NCBI GenBank assembly: GCA_000733415.1
Contig: KL662192.1
Location: forward strand, 491,005 to 555,004
Source of the DNA: [Leptolyngbya] sp. JSC-1
Lineage (GTDB): Bacteria; Cyanobacteriota; Cyanobacteriia; Elainellales; Elainellaceae
Reading direction: 5' to 3'
Length of the DNA stretch: 64,000 bases
In this document: one piece after another, positions 18,524-27,909 of the stretch
How the letters are laid out: the number at the start of each line of letters is the position of its first letter
Numbering within the stretch: the first letter of the stretch is position 1
The notes under the pieces: generated by a model
What the model was told of the DNA's origin: nothing
The model's input: only the letters and a program-made list of their open reading frames with translations
Databases searched by the model: none
Position numbers and translations under genes: made by a program

Positions 18524-21205
18524 ATGAAAAACTCGATACATCATTCAATTGGTTCAAGGCTATTTTTTTATGTGCTGAGCGGTGCTTTGGTAGGGCTAGG
18601 CAGCATGTCCTATTTCTTCTACCAGGTTTTAGAAAATCGAGCTAAGAACGAGATTCAAGGTAATTTAAGTACTCAGGTCAAGTTAATTGAGGGAGAACTG
18701 TCCAGAGTAGAACAGTCTATGTTGGATGTCTCTGGTGCAGTCAGCACAATGCATCAACAGGGAATCAAAAATGCTGCAGCTTACAGAGAGCTAGCATTCA
18801 AATTATTTCAACAGCGCTCACCACTAACAGTAGGAATTGGTTTCGGTCAGTCTGCCTTCAAGCTTGCAAAAGATCGACAGTGGTATTGGCCCTATTTCTA
18901 TATTGATCAGAAATCTCCTGATCAAATAGGGAAAGCATTAGCAACACCTTATAATGATATTTGGTATGTAGACGTCCAGGAAGACAATTATTCTCAGAAA
19001 GACTATTACACTTCGGTTGTAGCAGCAAAAAAAGGGATTTGGCTGGAACCCTATCAATGGTATGGGTTAACCCTCACAACCTATACGGGACCAATATTTG
19101 ATCGTAATAATCAAGTGATAGGTGTTACTGGAGTAGACGTTAGTGTAACAGCTCTAGGTAATCAACTCAGGGAACCAGTTACTAAGGGAAGGGGATACTT
19201 TGTAATTCTAAGTGAGCAAGGCAACTTACTAGCTTATCCACCTGATCCTAGCAAAGCTAAAGCACTGGCAACCTATCAAGACATTCCTCATCTAAAAAGT
19301 GTTTGGTACCAAATAGAAAAAGATCAAACAGGATTGGTGCTTACCTCAGGTAAATACTGGGCCTATCAGCGCATTGAGGGAACCAATTGGCTGATGCTGG
19401 CAGCGGTGCCCCAATCGGTTGTGTTGGGGCCGGTTTTGGCGATTACCGTCGGGGGAGCATTAGGAGCAGGTGCAGTTTTGGCACTGGTAGTCACCCTGTT
19501 TGTTCGACAGCTCAATCGGCGTCTAAAACCAATTTTGGAAGAGTGCAAACGCTTGGCTGCTGATAATGCTCAAAAAGCGTCTCGTTTTACTCAAGATGAG
19601 ACAGTTGCTGCTGATAATAATCAGCAGCAACTGTTTGACCAACAGCCTGCGGACGAACTAGAAGTTTTGGAACACTCGTTCCATCAGATGGCATCGCAGT
19701 TAAAAGCATCGTTTGAAGAATTAGAACTACGAGTTGAAGAGCGGACGGCTGAACTCAAACAGGCAAAAGAATTAGCCGATGCCGCTAACCGGGCAAAAAG
19801 CGAATTTTTGGCCAATATGAGCCACGAACTTCGTACTCCGCTCAATGGAATCTTGGGTTATGCTCAGATCCTGCAACGCTCACAAAGCTTGGCAAAACGG
19901 GAAAAACAAGGCATTGAGATTATCAGACAATGTGGTCAGCATCTATTGACGTTGATCAATGATGTGTTAGATCTTTCCAAGATTGAGGCTCAAAAACTGG
20001 AATTACAGCCCATTGATTTCCATCTTCCTTCCTTTCTCCAAAATGTGGCGGAAATTTGCCGCATCAAAGCTGAACAAAAGGGGTTGAACCTGATTTACCA
20101 ACCTGATCTCCATTTGCCAGGCGGAATTAGAGCCGATGAAAAAAGATTACGGCAGGTCCTGATCAATTTGTTGGGGAATGCGGTCAAGTTTACTGATACA
20201 GGCAGTGTTACATTTCTAGTCAAGTGTCAAAAACTTGAGGGTAATAAAGATTGTCCTTCTATCTACAAAATTCGATTCCAAGTAGAGGATACAGGTGTAG
20301 GTATTGCTTCAGATCAATTGGATAGAATCTTTCTGCCGTTTGAGCAGACTGGAGATACCAAGAAACAGGCTGAAGGAACCGGGCTGGGATTGGCAATCAG
20401 TCAGAAGATTGTTCAGCTAATGAATAGTACATTGAATGTTCAAAGTCAGCTTGGTCAAGGTAGTATCTTTTGGTTTGATGTAGAACTACTCGAAGCAAAA
20501 GAATGGGCTAAATCCTCCAGGATTTCCAACCAGGATGTGATTGTAGGAATTCAAGATCAACAACCTAAAATTCTGATTGTTGATGATCTGTGGGAAAATC
20601 GCTCTGTTATTGTTAGCTTGTTGAAACCAATTGGATTTGAAGTGTTTGAAGCTTTCAATGGTCAGGAAGGGCTGCAACAGGCAAGTAAACTACAGCCGGA
20701 TCTAATCATCACCGACTTGACAATGCCAGTCATGGATGGCTACGAGATGCTGAAGCAGATCCGTCAGCTACCTGAGTTGGCTCATACCCCTGTGATTGTT
20801 TCCTCGGCCAGCGTTTTTGAATCAGATAAGTATAAAAGTTTAGATGCTGGAGCCAATGAATTTCTACCGAAACCAGTGCAAATAGACAGTTTGTTGGAGG
20901 CTTTAGCAAAGCATCTTAAATTGACTTGGGTATATGCAGAACGAAGTGGTGTAGTAGAGACGCAACAAACAACCGAACTTGAGAGCGAATCGGCTCAAAT
21001 TATTCCACCGCCCCTTGAGGATTTGGTTTTGCTGCATGATTTAAGTCGCAAAGGTTTGATCAAAGACCTGCTCAAGGAGGTAGAAAGGCTAGAAAACTTT
21101 GACCGCAAATTCATACCGTTTACTCAACAGCTTCGCCAATTTGCCAGGGAATTTCAGTTGAGGCAAATTCGCACTTTTGTAGAACATTATTTACCAACGA
21201 ACTAG
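18524..21205 (+). CDS. dCACHE hybrid sensor histidine kinase with receiver domain
   Basis: A large membrane sensor kinase. One membrane segment near the N-terminus is followed by a dCACHE-like periplasmic sensor (WYVDVQEDNYSQKDYYT and GVTGVDVSVTAL are typical), a second membrane segment, and a HAMP-like linker with coiled coil (EELELRVEERTAELKQAKEL). HisKA has the phospho-His in NMSHELRTPLN (codon beginning at 19823); the ATPase has VLINLLGNAVKFT, DTGVGIASDQ and GTGLGLAIS. A receiver follows, with the phospho-Asp in PDLIITDLTMPVMDGYE. The open frame reaches a TTG at 18491, but the first ATG at 18524 lies just before the membrane segment. It follows alr after a 78-base gap on the same strand. 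Confidence 0.9.
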   Translation: MKNSIHHSIGSRLFFYVLSGALVGLGSMSYFFYQVLENRAKNEIQGNLSTQVKLIEGELSRVEQSMLDVSGAVSTMHQQGIKNAAAYRELAFKLFQQRSPLTVGIGFGQSAFKLAKDRQWYWPYFYIDQKSPDQIGKALATPYNDIWYVDVQEDNYSQKDYYTSVVAAKKGIWLEPYQWYGLTLTTYTGPIFDRNNQVIGVTGVDVSVTALGNQLREPVTKGRGYFVILSEQGNLLAYPPDPSKAKALATYQDIPHLKSVWYQIEKDQTGLVLTSGKYWAYQRIEGTNWLMLAAVPQSVVLGPVLAITVGGALGAGAVLALVVTLFVRQLNRRLKPILEECKRLAADNAQKASRFTQDETVAADNNQQQLFDQQPADELEVLEHSFHQMASQLKASFEELELRVEERTAELKQAKELADAANRAKSEFLANMSHELRTPLNGILGYAQILQRSQSLAKREKQGIEIIRQCGQHLLTLINDVLDLSKIEAQKLELQPIDFHLPSFLQNVAEICRIKAEQKGLNLIYQPDLHLPGGIRADEKRLRQVLINLLGNAVKFTDTGSVTFLVKCQKLEGNKDCPSIYKIRFQVEDTGVGIASDQLDRIFLPFEQTGDTKKQAEGTGLGLAISQKIVQLMNSTLNVQSQLGQGSIFWFDVELLEAKEWAKSSRISNQDVIVGIQDQQPKILIVDDLWENRSVIVSLLKPIGFEVFEAFNGQEGLQQASKLQPDLIITDLTMPVMDGYEMLKQIRQLPELAHTPVIVSSASVFESDKYKSLDAGANEFLPKPVQIDSLLEALAKHLKLTWVYAERSGVVETQQTTELESESAQIIPPPLEDLVLLHDLSRKGLIKDLLKEVERLENFDRKFIPFTQQLRQFAREFQLRQIRTFVEHYLPTN

Positions 21206-21282
21206 ATTGTTTTTATTTAGCAGGTATTGCTCTGTTTCGGTTGACCTACTGCTCAAAGTGTCTAATGTTTCATAAAACAACG

Positions 21283-22677
21283 ATGTTTAATTTAGAATCC
21301 CAAGCTATTTTGATTGTGGATGATAATCCCACGAACCTAGAAGTACTGTCCGAGACTTTACTCAGTGCTGGGCTTCAAGTTGCAGTAGCGGTTGATGGGG
21401 AGAGTGCACTGGAACAACTCCAATATTATCACCCTGAGCTCATCCTGCTAGACATTATGATGCCTGGAATTGACGGATATGAAACTTGTCGTCGATTGAA
21501 ACAAAATCCATTAACTTGGAACATTCCAGTAATTTTCATGACTGCCCTGACCGATACCGAAAATAAAGTGAAGGGATTATCGTTTGGAGCCGTTGACTAC
21601 ATTACAAAGCCGTTTCACCAAGAAGAAGTACTGGCGCGGATTAGGGTGCATCTGCAGCTACGTGACTTTGCCAAAAGACTGGAATCTCAAAACCAATTGT
21701 TGAAGCAGGAAATTGAGCGGCGAGAACAGGCAGAAGCTGCTCTGCTGGAGCTAAATCAGCAGCTGGAACAGCAAGTAGAAGAACGAACCAAAGCGCTCTC
21801 ATCTGCGTTAGAGGAGCTACAGCAAACCCAGCTTCAGTTGATCCACAGTGAACGAATGTCTGCACTGGGGCAACTGGTGGCGGGAGTAGCTCACGAAATC
21901 AATAATCCAATCAATTTTATTTACGGTAACCTCACACCAGCAGCCGAATATACCCAAGCTTTATTGCATTTGGTCAACCTTTATCAGCTTTCTTCTCCTC
22001 CGACCTCAGAGATTGCAGAACAGATTGAGGTTATCGACCTGGAGTTTTTAAAGCAGGACTTACCTAAACTGCTGGACTCAATGAAGCTAGGAGTTGAACG
22101 CATTCGCCAAATCGTAACTTCTCTGCGATGCTTCTCTCGGCTCGATGAATCTGAAATGAAAGCCGTTAATATTCACGAAGGGCTTGACAGCACATTGTTG
22201 ATTTTGCAGAATCGCCTGAACTCGAAGGCCAATCGATCCGCGATTCAGGTGATTAAGGACTACAGTGAATTGCCTGAAATCGAATGCTATGCTAGTCAAC
22301 TTAATCAAGTCTTTATGAATTTAATAGCAAACTCAATTGATGCGCTGGAGGAGTTCAATCGCTCCCGCTCTTTAGAAGACATCGATGCGAATCCTGGGAT
22401 GATTCAGATTCGCACCTGGCAATCAAATAGCGATTGGGCCATCATTTCAATTAAAGATAATGGGCCTGGAATTCCTGAAGACATTTGCGACAAAATCTTC
22501 TTACCATTCTTTACGACTAAAGCCATTGGGAAAGGCACGGGTTTGGGATTGTCAATCAGTCATCAGATTGTGGTGGAAAAACATGGCGGCAAGTTGAACT
22601 GTGCTTCGACAGCAGGACAGGGAACAGAATTTATCCTGGAAATTCCGATTCAACAATCAATACCGCAATCAGCTTAG
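21283..22677 (+). CDS. Response regulator-histidine kinase fusion (REC-HisKA-HATPase)
   Basis: A cytoplasmic protein with no membrane segment. An N-terminal receiver has LIVDDNPTNLEVL and the phospho-Asp in LILLDIMMPGIDGYETC. A long coiled coil (EIERREQAEAALLELNQQLE) leads to a HisKA box with the His in LVAGVAHEINNPINFIYGN, then an ATPase with VFMNLIANSIDAL, DNGPGIPEDI and GTGLGLSIS. Such REC-kinase fusions commonly receive phosphate from an upstream hybrid kinase, here the dCACHE kinase whose stop is 78 bases upstream. The open frame extends to a TTG at 21241; I chose the ATG that begins just before the receiver. The gene ends 70 bases before the convergent fluoride-channel pair. Confidence 0.9.
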   Translation: MFNLESQAILIVDDNPTNLEVLSETLLSAGLQVAVAVDGESALEQLQYYHPELILLDIMMPGIDGYETCRRLKQNPLTWNIPVIFMTALTDTENKVKGLSFGAVDYITKPFHQEEVLARIRVHLQLRDFAKRLESQNQLLKQEIERREQAEAALLELNQQLEQQVEERTKALSSALEELQQTQLQLIHSERMSALGQLVAGVAHEINNPINFIYGNLTPAAEYTQALLHLVNLYQLSSPPTSEIAEQIEVIDLEFLKQDLPKLLDSMKLGVERIRQIVTSLRCFSRLDESEMKAVNIHEGLDSTLLILQNRLNSKANRSAIQVIKDYSELPEIECYASQLNQVFMNLIANSIDALEEFNRSRSLEDIDANPGMIQIRTWQSNSDWAIISIKDNGPGIPEDICDKIFLPFFTTKAIGKGTGLGLSISHQIVVEKHGGKLNCASTAGQGTEFILEIPIQQSIPQSA

Positions 22678-22748
22678 AGGAATTTGTCATTTGATGGTTG
22701 CTTTGTTCTACACCAGCACACCAGCGATCATCCAACCTGACCAGTCTC

Positions 22749-23204
22749 TCAACCCAAGGGCAACCTGCGTGCAATGTAACCTCCCAGTTCCAAGCATAAT
22801 AAACCCAGTAAGGTGCTCCCGATCCAATATAGTGCTGTAAGCTGCCAGTTGCCGATTGCAAGCAGCTTTTCTAGATCCAGAGTGTAAGTAGAGAACGTTG
22901 TATAGGATCCTAAAAAGCCAACTGCTACAATCAAGCGTACATCGGGTGAAATGATGCGGCGATTGACAGCAAAACTGGTGAAAAATCCCATGAGCAATGC
23001 TCCGGAAAGATTTATCAAAAACGTAGCAAACGGAAAGACCGTGCCCAGCCATTGGTTCATGGTTGCTGAGAGAAAATAGCGGCTCAAGGCTCCTGCAATC
23101 GCACCTAAGCTGATGGCCATTGGAACTCGGAGATTGGAAGAACGTAAGATCGACTGCAACATCTGTCTGGCCCTGTCAAACCAACGCATATCGAACCAAC
23201 CCAT
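22749..23204 (-). CDS. crcB: Fluoride channel FluC/CrcB, second of a coupled pair
   Basis: A 151-residue four-helix membrane protein. GFLGSYTTFSTYTLD is the fluoride-pore motif (the TTFST Phe/Thr track), and FLINLSGALLMGF holds the conserved Asn. In many bacteria two FluC genes encode subunits of opposite membrane orientation that form a heterodimer, which fits this tandem pair. The upstream paralogue ends in TGA-G-ATG at this start, with GGAGG eight bases before the ATG, so translational coupling is likely. The protein has a longer basic N-terminus than its partner (RWFDRARQM). It exports F-. Confidence 0.94.
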   Translation of the reverse strand: MGWFDMRWFDRARQMLQSILRSSNLRVPMAISLGAIAGALSRYFLSATMNQWLGTVFPFATFLINLSGALLMGFFTSFAVNRRIISPDVRLIVAVGFLGSYTTFSTYTLDLEKLLAIGNWQLTALYWIGSTLLGLLCLELGGYIARRLPLG

Positions 23205-23205
23205 C

Positions 23206-23661
23206 TCACTGTCCTCCAGGATGGAATAGTTTTGCGATTAAAATCCCGATTTCGAGACAAACGCCGCCTAGAATTGAACTGCCCAACCAGTAAAAGAGCG
23301 CTTTGATTCGATCTCGTCCTCGTAGCAGGATAGATGCATCCAGGGCATAAGTGGAAAAGGTTGTGTAGGAGCCGAGAAAGCCTGTTGTAATTAAGAGTTG
23401 CCATTCCTGTGAGGAGATGACCTGCTCAACTGCAAGCATGGCAAAAAAGCCCATGAGGAGTGAGCCAGAGAGATTAATGAAAAAGGTGCCATAGGGAAAG
23501 CTGACCCCAAGCCATTGGCTAAACACAACCGTGAGATAGTAGCGACTCAATGCACCGGGAATTGCTCCTAAACTCACTGCCATCGCTGCAGTCAAATTTT
23601 GGTCTAGCGGAATCAGCAGCCCTAAGCTTTTGAATGCTAAGAAAAGCGAACTAAAAACCAT
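23206..23661 (-). CDS. crcB: Fluoride channel FluC/CrcB, first of a coupled pair
   Basis: A 151-residue four-helix membrane protein with FINLSGSLLMGFF and GFLGSYTTFSTYALD, the FluC pore signatures. It is the promoter-proximal gene of the pair; the partner starts one base after its stop. AGGAG is placed about seven bases before the ATG, and a strong sigma70-type promoter lies just upstream. I saw no fluoride riboswitch in the leader, so expression may be constitutive. The two proteins share clear sequence similarity over their whole length, as expected of a gene duplication that gave a heterodimeric channel. Confidence 0.94.
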   Translation of the reverse strand: MVFSSLFLAFKSLGLLIPLDQNLTAAMAVSLGAIPGALSRYYLTVVFSQWLGVSFPYGTFFINLSGSLLMGFFAMLAVEQVISSQEWQLLITTGFLGSYTTFSTYALDASILLRGRDRIKALFYWLGSSILGGVCLEIGILIAKLFHPGGQ

Positions 23662-23688
23662 GTATTGCTCCTGAAGGTTATTGTTAAG

Positions 23689-23717
23689 GTTATCGTTTTG
23701 CTACTTTAGTTTGTCAA
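23689..23717 (-). promoter_or_regulatory. Probable sigma70-type promoter of the fluoride-channel pair
   Basis: On the minus strand TTGACA (23712-23717) is separated by 17 bases from GATAAC (23689-23694), giving near-consensus -35 and -10 boxes. The predicted start lies about 20 bases before the ATG at 23661, leaving a leader too short for a fluoride riboswitch. Confidence 0.6.
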
Positions 23718-23944
23718 CAATACCGAGATCCATCGTGTTTGTTCACTATTTGTTCAGCAAAGGCCAAGCTTTATCATTCACAATCATTGGGTCAGCAATT
23801 GGAACCGGGGAAGTGGGTTGTGATCAGATGTTTGTGATTTAGATGAGGCTGTTGATACAAAAGGTTTTAATCATTAGCGGCAGAATCTGAGCTAACCTAG
23901 ATTCTCAAACAGATTCTCAACCCAAGCAGAGAGATCCAGCACCA

Positions 23945-25366
23945 ATGACAGAACTCGATCTAGTAATACGTCAAGGCACAGTGGTGACGGCTGCGGATGT
24001 GATGCAGTGTGATGTGGGCATCAAGGCAGGTCGGATTGTAGCGTTGGCTGCCAATTTACCCCAAGCCCCACAGGAAATTGACGCAACTGATCGATTGGTG
24101 ATGCCGGGTGGAGTCGATGCCCACTGTCATATGGATCAGCCTATGTCAGATGGAGTGGTGATGGCGGATGACTTTTATACCGGCACCCGCTCCGCTGTGG
24201 CAGGAGGTACAACCACCGTAATTCCGTTTGCTTGCCAGTTTAAGGGAGGCTCGCTCAAGGCTGCGGTAGAAGACTATCATCAGCGAGCAACGGGCAACGC
24301 GGTAGTGGATTATGCCTTTCACCTGATTGTGGCGGATCCTACTCCTACTGTACTAGACGAGGAACTGCCGGAGCTAATTCGCAGCGGCTACACATCGTTC
24401 AAAGTCTACATGACCTACGACGATTTGAAACTCAGCGACCGGCAACTCCTGGATGTACTGGCAGTGGCGCGGCAAGAAGGAGCCTTTGTCATGGTGCATG
24501 CCGAAAACAGTGACTGCATTGCCTGGATGGTGCAGCGCCTAGAAGCTCTTGGTAAAACCGCTCCCCGCTATCATGCCACAGCGCGACCAATGGTGGTTGA
24601 ACGAGAAGCCACCCATCGAGCGATTGCGCTGGCTGAACTGGTTGATGTGCCGATTCTGATCGTGCATGTGTCGGGAGCGGAAGCCGTCGAGCAGATTCAG
24701 TGGGCACAGAACCGGGGGCTACGCATTTATGCCGAAACTTGCCCTCAGTACCTGTTTCTCACCGACGCGGATCTAGATCAGCCCAATTTTGAGGGGGCCA
24801 AGTGTATTTGCAGCCCGCCGCCTCGCGATAAAGCGAACCAGCAGGTAATTTGGGATGGATTGTGCAATGGAGTCTTTCATGTGCTCTCTTCAGATCATGC
24901 TCCATTCCGCTATGATGACCCGAAGGGTAAACAAATCTGTGGCACACACAGTTCGTTTCATGCGGTTCCCAACGGTATTCCCGGAATTGAAACGCGATTG
25001 CCGCTTTTGTTTTCAGAAGGTGTAAACAAAGGCCGAATTGACTTAAACACGTTTGTATCCTTAACGTCCACTAATCCAGCCAAACTATACGGCCTGTATC
25101 CTCGCAAGGGCACGATTGCAATCGGCGCTGATGCCGATCTGGTGATTTGGGATTCTCAGCAACAGGTGACAATTCATAATCCGATGCTGCACCACAATGT
25201 AGACTATACGCCCTACGAGGGTATGACCATCCAAGGCTATCCAGAAATTACCTTATCGCGGGGCGAAGTAGTTTACCGACAGGGAGAGGTGTTAGCGGCA
25301 CGGGGCCGGGGTGAATTTCTACCCTGTGGTCTATCCAGCTTTGCGCGTCCCAAACTAATGCCATGA
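23945..25366 (+). CDS. Dihydropyrimidinase/hydantoinase family amidohydrolase
   Basis: A 473-residue metal-dependent amidohydrolase. The first metal site is GGVDAHCHMD (His60, His62), the bridging carboxylated lysine is Lys153 in TSFKVYMTYD, further ligands are MVHAENSD and LIVHVSG, and LSSDHAPFRY carries the catalytic Asp. The family opens the ring of dihydropyrimidines or 5-substituted hydantoins. Its stop overlaps the start of the amidase gene by ATGA, so the two form one operon; together they could open a cyclic ureide and then cleave an amide. The exact substrate cannot be told; pyrimidine breakdown and hydantoin use are both possible. A GAGAG ribosome site precedes the ATG. Confidence 0.92.
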   Translation: MTELDLVIRQGTVVTAADVMQCDVGIKAGRIVALAANLPQAPQEIDATDRLVMPGGVDAHCHMDQPMSDGVVMADDFYTGTRSAVAGGTTTVIPFACQFKGGSLKAAVEDYHQRATGNAVVDYAFHLIVADPTPTVLDEELPELIRSGYTSFKVYMTYDDLKLSDRQLLDVLAVARQEGAFVMVHAENSDCIAWMVQRLEALGKTAPRYHATARPMVVEREATHRAIALAELVDVPILIVHVSGAEAVEQIQWAQNRGLRIYAETCPQYLFLTDADLDQPNFEGAKCICSPPPRDKANQQVIWDGLCNGVFHVLSSDHAPFRYDDPKGKQICGTHSSFHAVPNGIPGIETRLPLLFSEGVNKGRIDLNTFVSLTSTNPAKLYGLYPRKGTIAIGADADLVIWDSQQQVTIHNPMLHHNVDYTPYEGMTIQGYPEITLSRGEVVYRQGEVLAARGRGEFLPCGLSSFARPKLMP

Positions 25367-26796
25367 CTCAGCTCTATCAACACTCGGCCTGTGAATTGGC
25401 CCAACAGATTCAACAGCGGCAGGTGCGGTCTATCGAAGCGGTTGCAGCTTGTTTTCAGCAAATCGAGCGCCATAATCACCAGTTAAAGGCTGTGATTACG
25501 CCCTGTCGAGAACAAGCCGAACTCGCCGCGAAACAAGCTGATGTCATGCTGGAGCGGGGGGAAACTGTAGGTGTGCTGCATGGGGTTCCCTTTACCGTCA
25601 AAGACCTGACGCCGACTGCCGGAGTCCGAACCAGCTTCGGTTCGCGGATCTATCAAGATTTTGTACCGCAGCAAGACGAGCTGTGTGTGGCCCGACTGCG
25701 AGCGGCTGGGGCTATTTTGATCGGCAAAACCAATACGCCTGAGTTTGGCATGGGTGCCCATTGCAGCAATTTCCTCTACGGGCCAACCGCCAACCCCTAC
25801 GATCCTGAGCGCAGTTCGGGTGGCTCAAGCGGGGGAGCCGCTGTGGCCGTGGCAACCGGCATGGGTTATCTAGCCCAAGGGACCGATATGGGTGGCTCTT
25901 GCCGCACTCCGGCTAGTTTCTGTGGGGTCGTGGGACTACGCCCCGCAGCAGGACGAATTCCGCGCCGCCGTAAACCGCTTTTGTGGGACTATCTCGATAC
26001 TGACGGCATTTTGGTCCGCTCTGTTGAAGATGCCGCGTTGATGCTGTCGGTAATGGCAGGCGAAGATTGGCGCGATCCGGTTTCGATCGGCAGTTCAGAC
26101 TGGCCTATGCCGTCATTTACCTTGTTGCCTGAAGCCGTAGAGGAGCATCTGCGTTCACTGAGAATCGGGTTCAGCCCTGACTTAGGCGTTGCAATTGTGG
26201 ATGCAGAGGTGGTAGCTGTGTTTCGGCAGGCTATGGAGCAGATTGGCTCACTCTGTCCCCAAATTCAGGAAACCCATCCCGATTGCACAACCGCTCAGTT
26301 TGCCTTTGAAACCATGCGGGCCGCTACATTACTGCACAAGCAGAAACACCACTACGAAAATTACCGCGACCTCCTGTCGGACAGCGTATGCTGGAATATC
26401 GAGCGCGGTATTGGCCTATCGGCAGCGGATCTACTGCAAGCCGAGGCGGATCGAGATCGGCTTTACCTCAATTTTCTGCGTTTTTTTCAGCAGCATGATG
26501 TTCTAATCACCGTTAGCGCCACCGTTCCACCTTATTTGCATAGCGAAACCGAGATTCTCACGATTAATGGTGTGGCCTTGCGGAACATTATTGACTACTT
26601 GACTATCACCTACACGATCTCTTTAACCGGTCTACCTGCTATTTCGATTCCCTGCGGTTGGACGACTTCAGGACTACCGATTGGAATACAGATCATCGGC
26701 CAGCCTCGTGGAGAAGCAGCCTTATTACAAACCGCCTACTGCCTGCAAACAGCGCTGAACTTTCGCCATCGCTGGACTGAGTTAAAGGATCGATAA
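25363..26796 (+). CDS. Amidase-signature family amidase
   Basis: A 477-residue member of the amidase signature family. The Ser-cisSer-Lys triad is visible: Lys80 in GVPFTVKDL, Ser145 in SSGGSSGGAA, and Ser169 in GTDMGGSCRTPA; the 24-residue spacing of the two serines matches characterised amidases. There is no GatB/GatC gene nearby and it is paired with a hydantoinase, so it is not read as GatA but as a hydrolase of a small amide, perhaps the N-carbamoyl or amide product of the preceding enzyme. That pairing is an inference from the ATGA overlap. The Cys after the nucleophile (GGSCRTPA) replaces the more common Ile. Confidence 0.9.
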   Translation: MTQLYQHSACELAQQIQQRQVRSIEAVAACFQQIERHNHQLKAVITPCREQAELAAKQADVMLERGETVGVLHGVPFTVKDLTPTAGVRTSFGSRIYQDFVPQQDELCVARLRAAGAILIGKTNTPEFGMGAHCSNFLYGPTANPYDPERSSGGSSGGAAVAVATGMGYLAQGTDMGGSCRTPASFCGVVGLRPAAGRIPRRRKPLLWDYLDTDGILVRSVEDAALMLSVMAGEDWRDPVSIGSSDWPMPSFTLLPEAVEEHLRSLRIGFSPDLGVAIVDAEVVAVFRQAMEQIGSLCPQIQETHPDCTTAQFAFETMRAATLLHKQKHHYENYRDLLSDSVCWNIERGIGLSAADLLQAEADRDRLYLNFLRFFQQHDVLITVSATVPPYLHSETEILTINGVALRNIIDYLTITYTISLTGLPAISIPCGWTTSGLPIGIQIIGQPRGEAALLQTAYCLQTALNFRHRWTELKDR

Positions 26797-26822
26797 ATTG
26801 GAACAAAAAACTAGACCAAAAG

Positions 26823-27083
26823 TCAGGACAAGCTGCAAAACTCATCCGTAGTCAGCAGAATTTCGCCATAATCGGGTACCCAGGCCAACCATGCGTCGGT
26901 GGAATATTGGCAGAGCAGCCAAGCTTCATCAAAACTAAAGGCCGTAGGCGGGTTGAGCAGTTTCACCCAGGTGGAAGGCTGGAATTGAGACGGAGTAACC
27001 GTTTGGCGAAAACTTTCCCATGCCAGATTACTCAGCGGCTGACGCGGAAGCTGACAGGCAGGATAGGTAACTGGATTGGGCAT
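26823..27083 (-). CDS. Small protein of unknown function
   Basis: An 86-residue protein not recognised as a named family. It is rich in aromatic residues and Pro (PSTWVKLLNPPTAFSFDEAW, WLAWVPDYGEILL) and lacks a signal peptide or membrane segment. AGGAG six bases before the ATG is a strong ribosome site, supporting a real gene. It converges on the amidase gene with 26 bases between the stops. The motif WVPDYGEI with the acidic end suggests a compact soluble domain, perhaps for protein contact. Confidence 0.65.
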   Translation of the reverse strand: MPNPVTYPACQLPRQPLSNLAWESFRQTVTPSQFQPSTWVKLLNPPTAFSFDEAWLLCQYSTDAWLAWVPDYGEILLTTDEFCSLS

Positions 27084-27265
27084 AACACGCTCCTAAAAAG
27101 CGAATCGACGGTAAGAGGGGTTAAAACCAAATGACAAAACAAGACCTCAACCGGTCACAACCCAACTGCAACCGCTCAAAGCCTTAAACATTCTGTAGTT
27201 TATGATACGGTTTTTCGGAATAGCCTCACCATTTTGGCGGAGATTTGTTTTAGAAGTTTACATTT

Positions 27266-27298
27266 GGGAGGTAGGAGGCAGGAGGCAGGAGGCAGGAG
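27266..27298 (+). repeat. Heptameric short tandem repeat (AGGAGGC type)
   Basis: Four to five copies of a 7-bp unit, AGGAGGC or a one-base variant, in tandem. This matches the short tandemly repeated repetitive (STRR) sequences known in filamentous cyanobacteria. Similar units occur inverted at 27613-27640 and inside an NRPS gene at 35020-35038. Confidence 0.85.
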
Positions 27299-27612
27299 AT
27301 ATATCAAATCTGGCTGGTTAGACGTTCGTTCTGCCGGAACTATCATTTGTGCCCTATCAGAACTTTAATGAAGGACATGCAATCGAATTTGATAGTAGTC
27401 AGAGATTCTGGATTTTGATTGCGGCAATCTGTCTCCCTTCAGTCAGAAATCAAAATTCCTGAAGCGTCAGCGGCTCAATTAAGTCATTCAATTCAATTAA
27501 ACGATCAAGGGAGTGTGGGCATCTTGCCCACCGAGTGAGACGCTTGCACTACAAATCGTTCAGATTATTCGATTGACTTGCTTAAAGCTCCACTGAATAG
27601 CTGACAGGAAAA

Positions 27613-27640
27613 CTCCTGACTCCTAACTCCTGACTCCTGC
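27613..27640 (-). repeat. Heptameric short tandem repeat (CTCCTGA type)
   Basis: Four copies of a CTCCTGA/CTCCTAA heptamer, the reverse complement of the GGAGTCA variant of the STRR family seen in the same intergenic region and in the NRPS gene at 35020-35038. Confidence 0.85.
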
Positions 27641-27909
27641 TTTACCAAATCAGCATTGTCATAGATTTGTCTCGGTTAAAGCACAAACATAAGCGTACTG
27701 AGTATTGTGCTCAATTGTTGATTACTGCTGTGGTTAGCGTCATTCACCCGATTGTCTGAGGCCGATACGCAATTGACTAATCACAAACTCCAGCACTTAA
27801 GAGAAAATTATGTTTAATAACTAAAATTTATATAATTTGCGCATTTCAATTCTCCTGAGTTATAGCTAACCTATTGATATAACCACTCAGGCATGAAGTT
27901 TGAAACACT

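Larger units (their letters stand above)
27084..27909. other. Non-coding region rich in short repeats
   Basis: About 826 bases without a convincing gene. It holds two heptamer arrays (separate entries) and a small hairpin GTGGGC-ATCTT-GCCCAC at 27515-27531. The last 150 bases are AT-rich and probably carry the promoter of the Mo-nitro_C gene, but I could not define it. Confidence 0.6.

Noticed and set aside
23662..23944. Fluoride riboswitch upstream of the crcB pair
   Set aside because: The conserved motif elements were not found, and the predicted promoter leaves only a very short leader.
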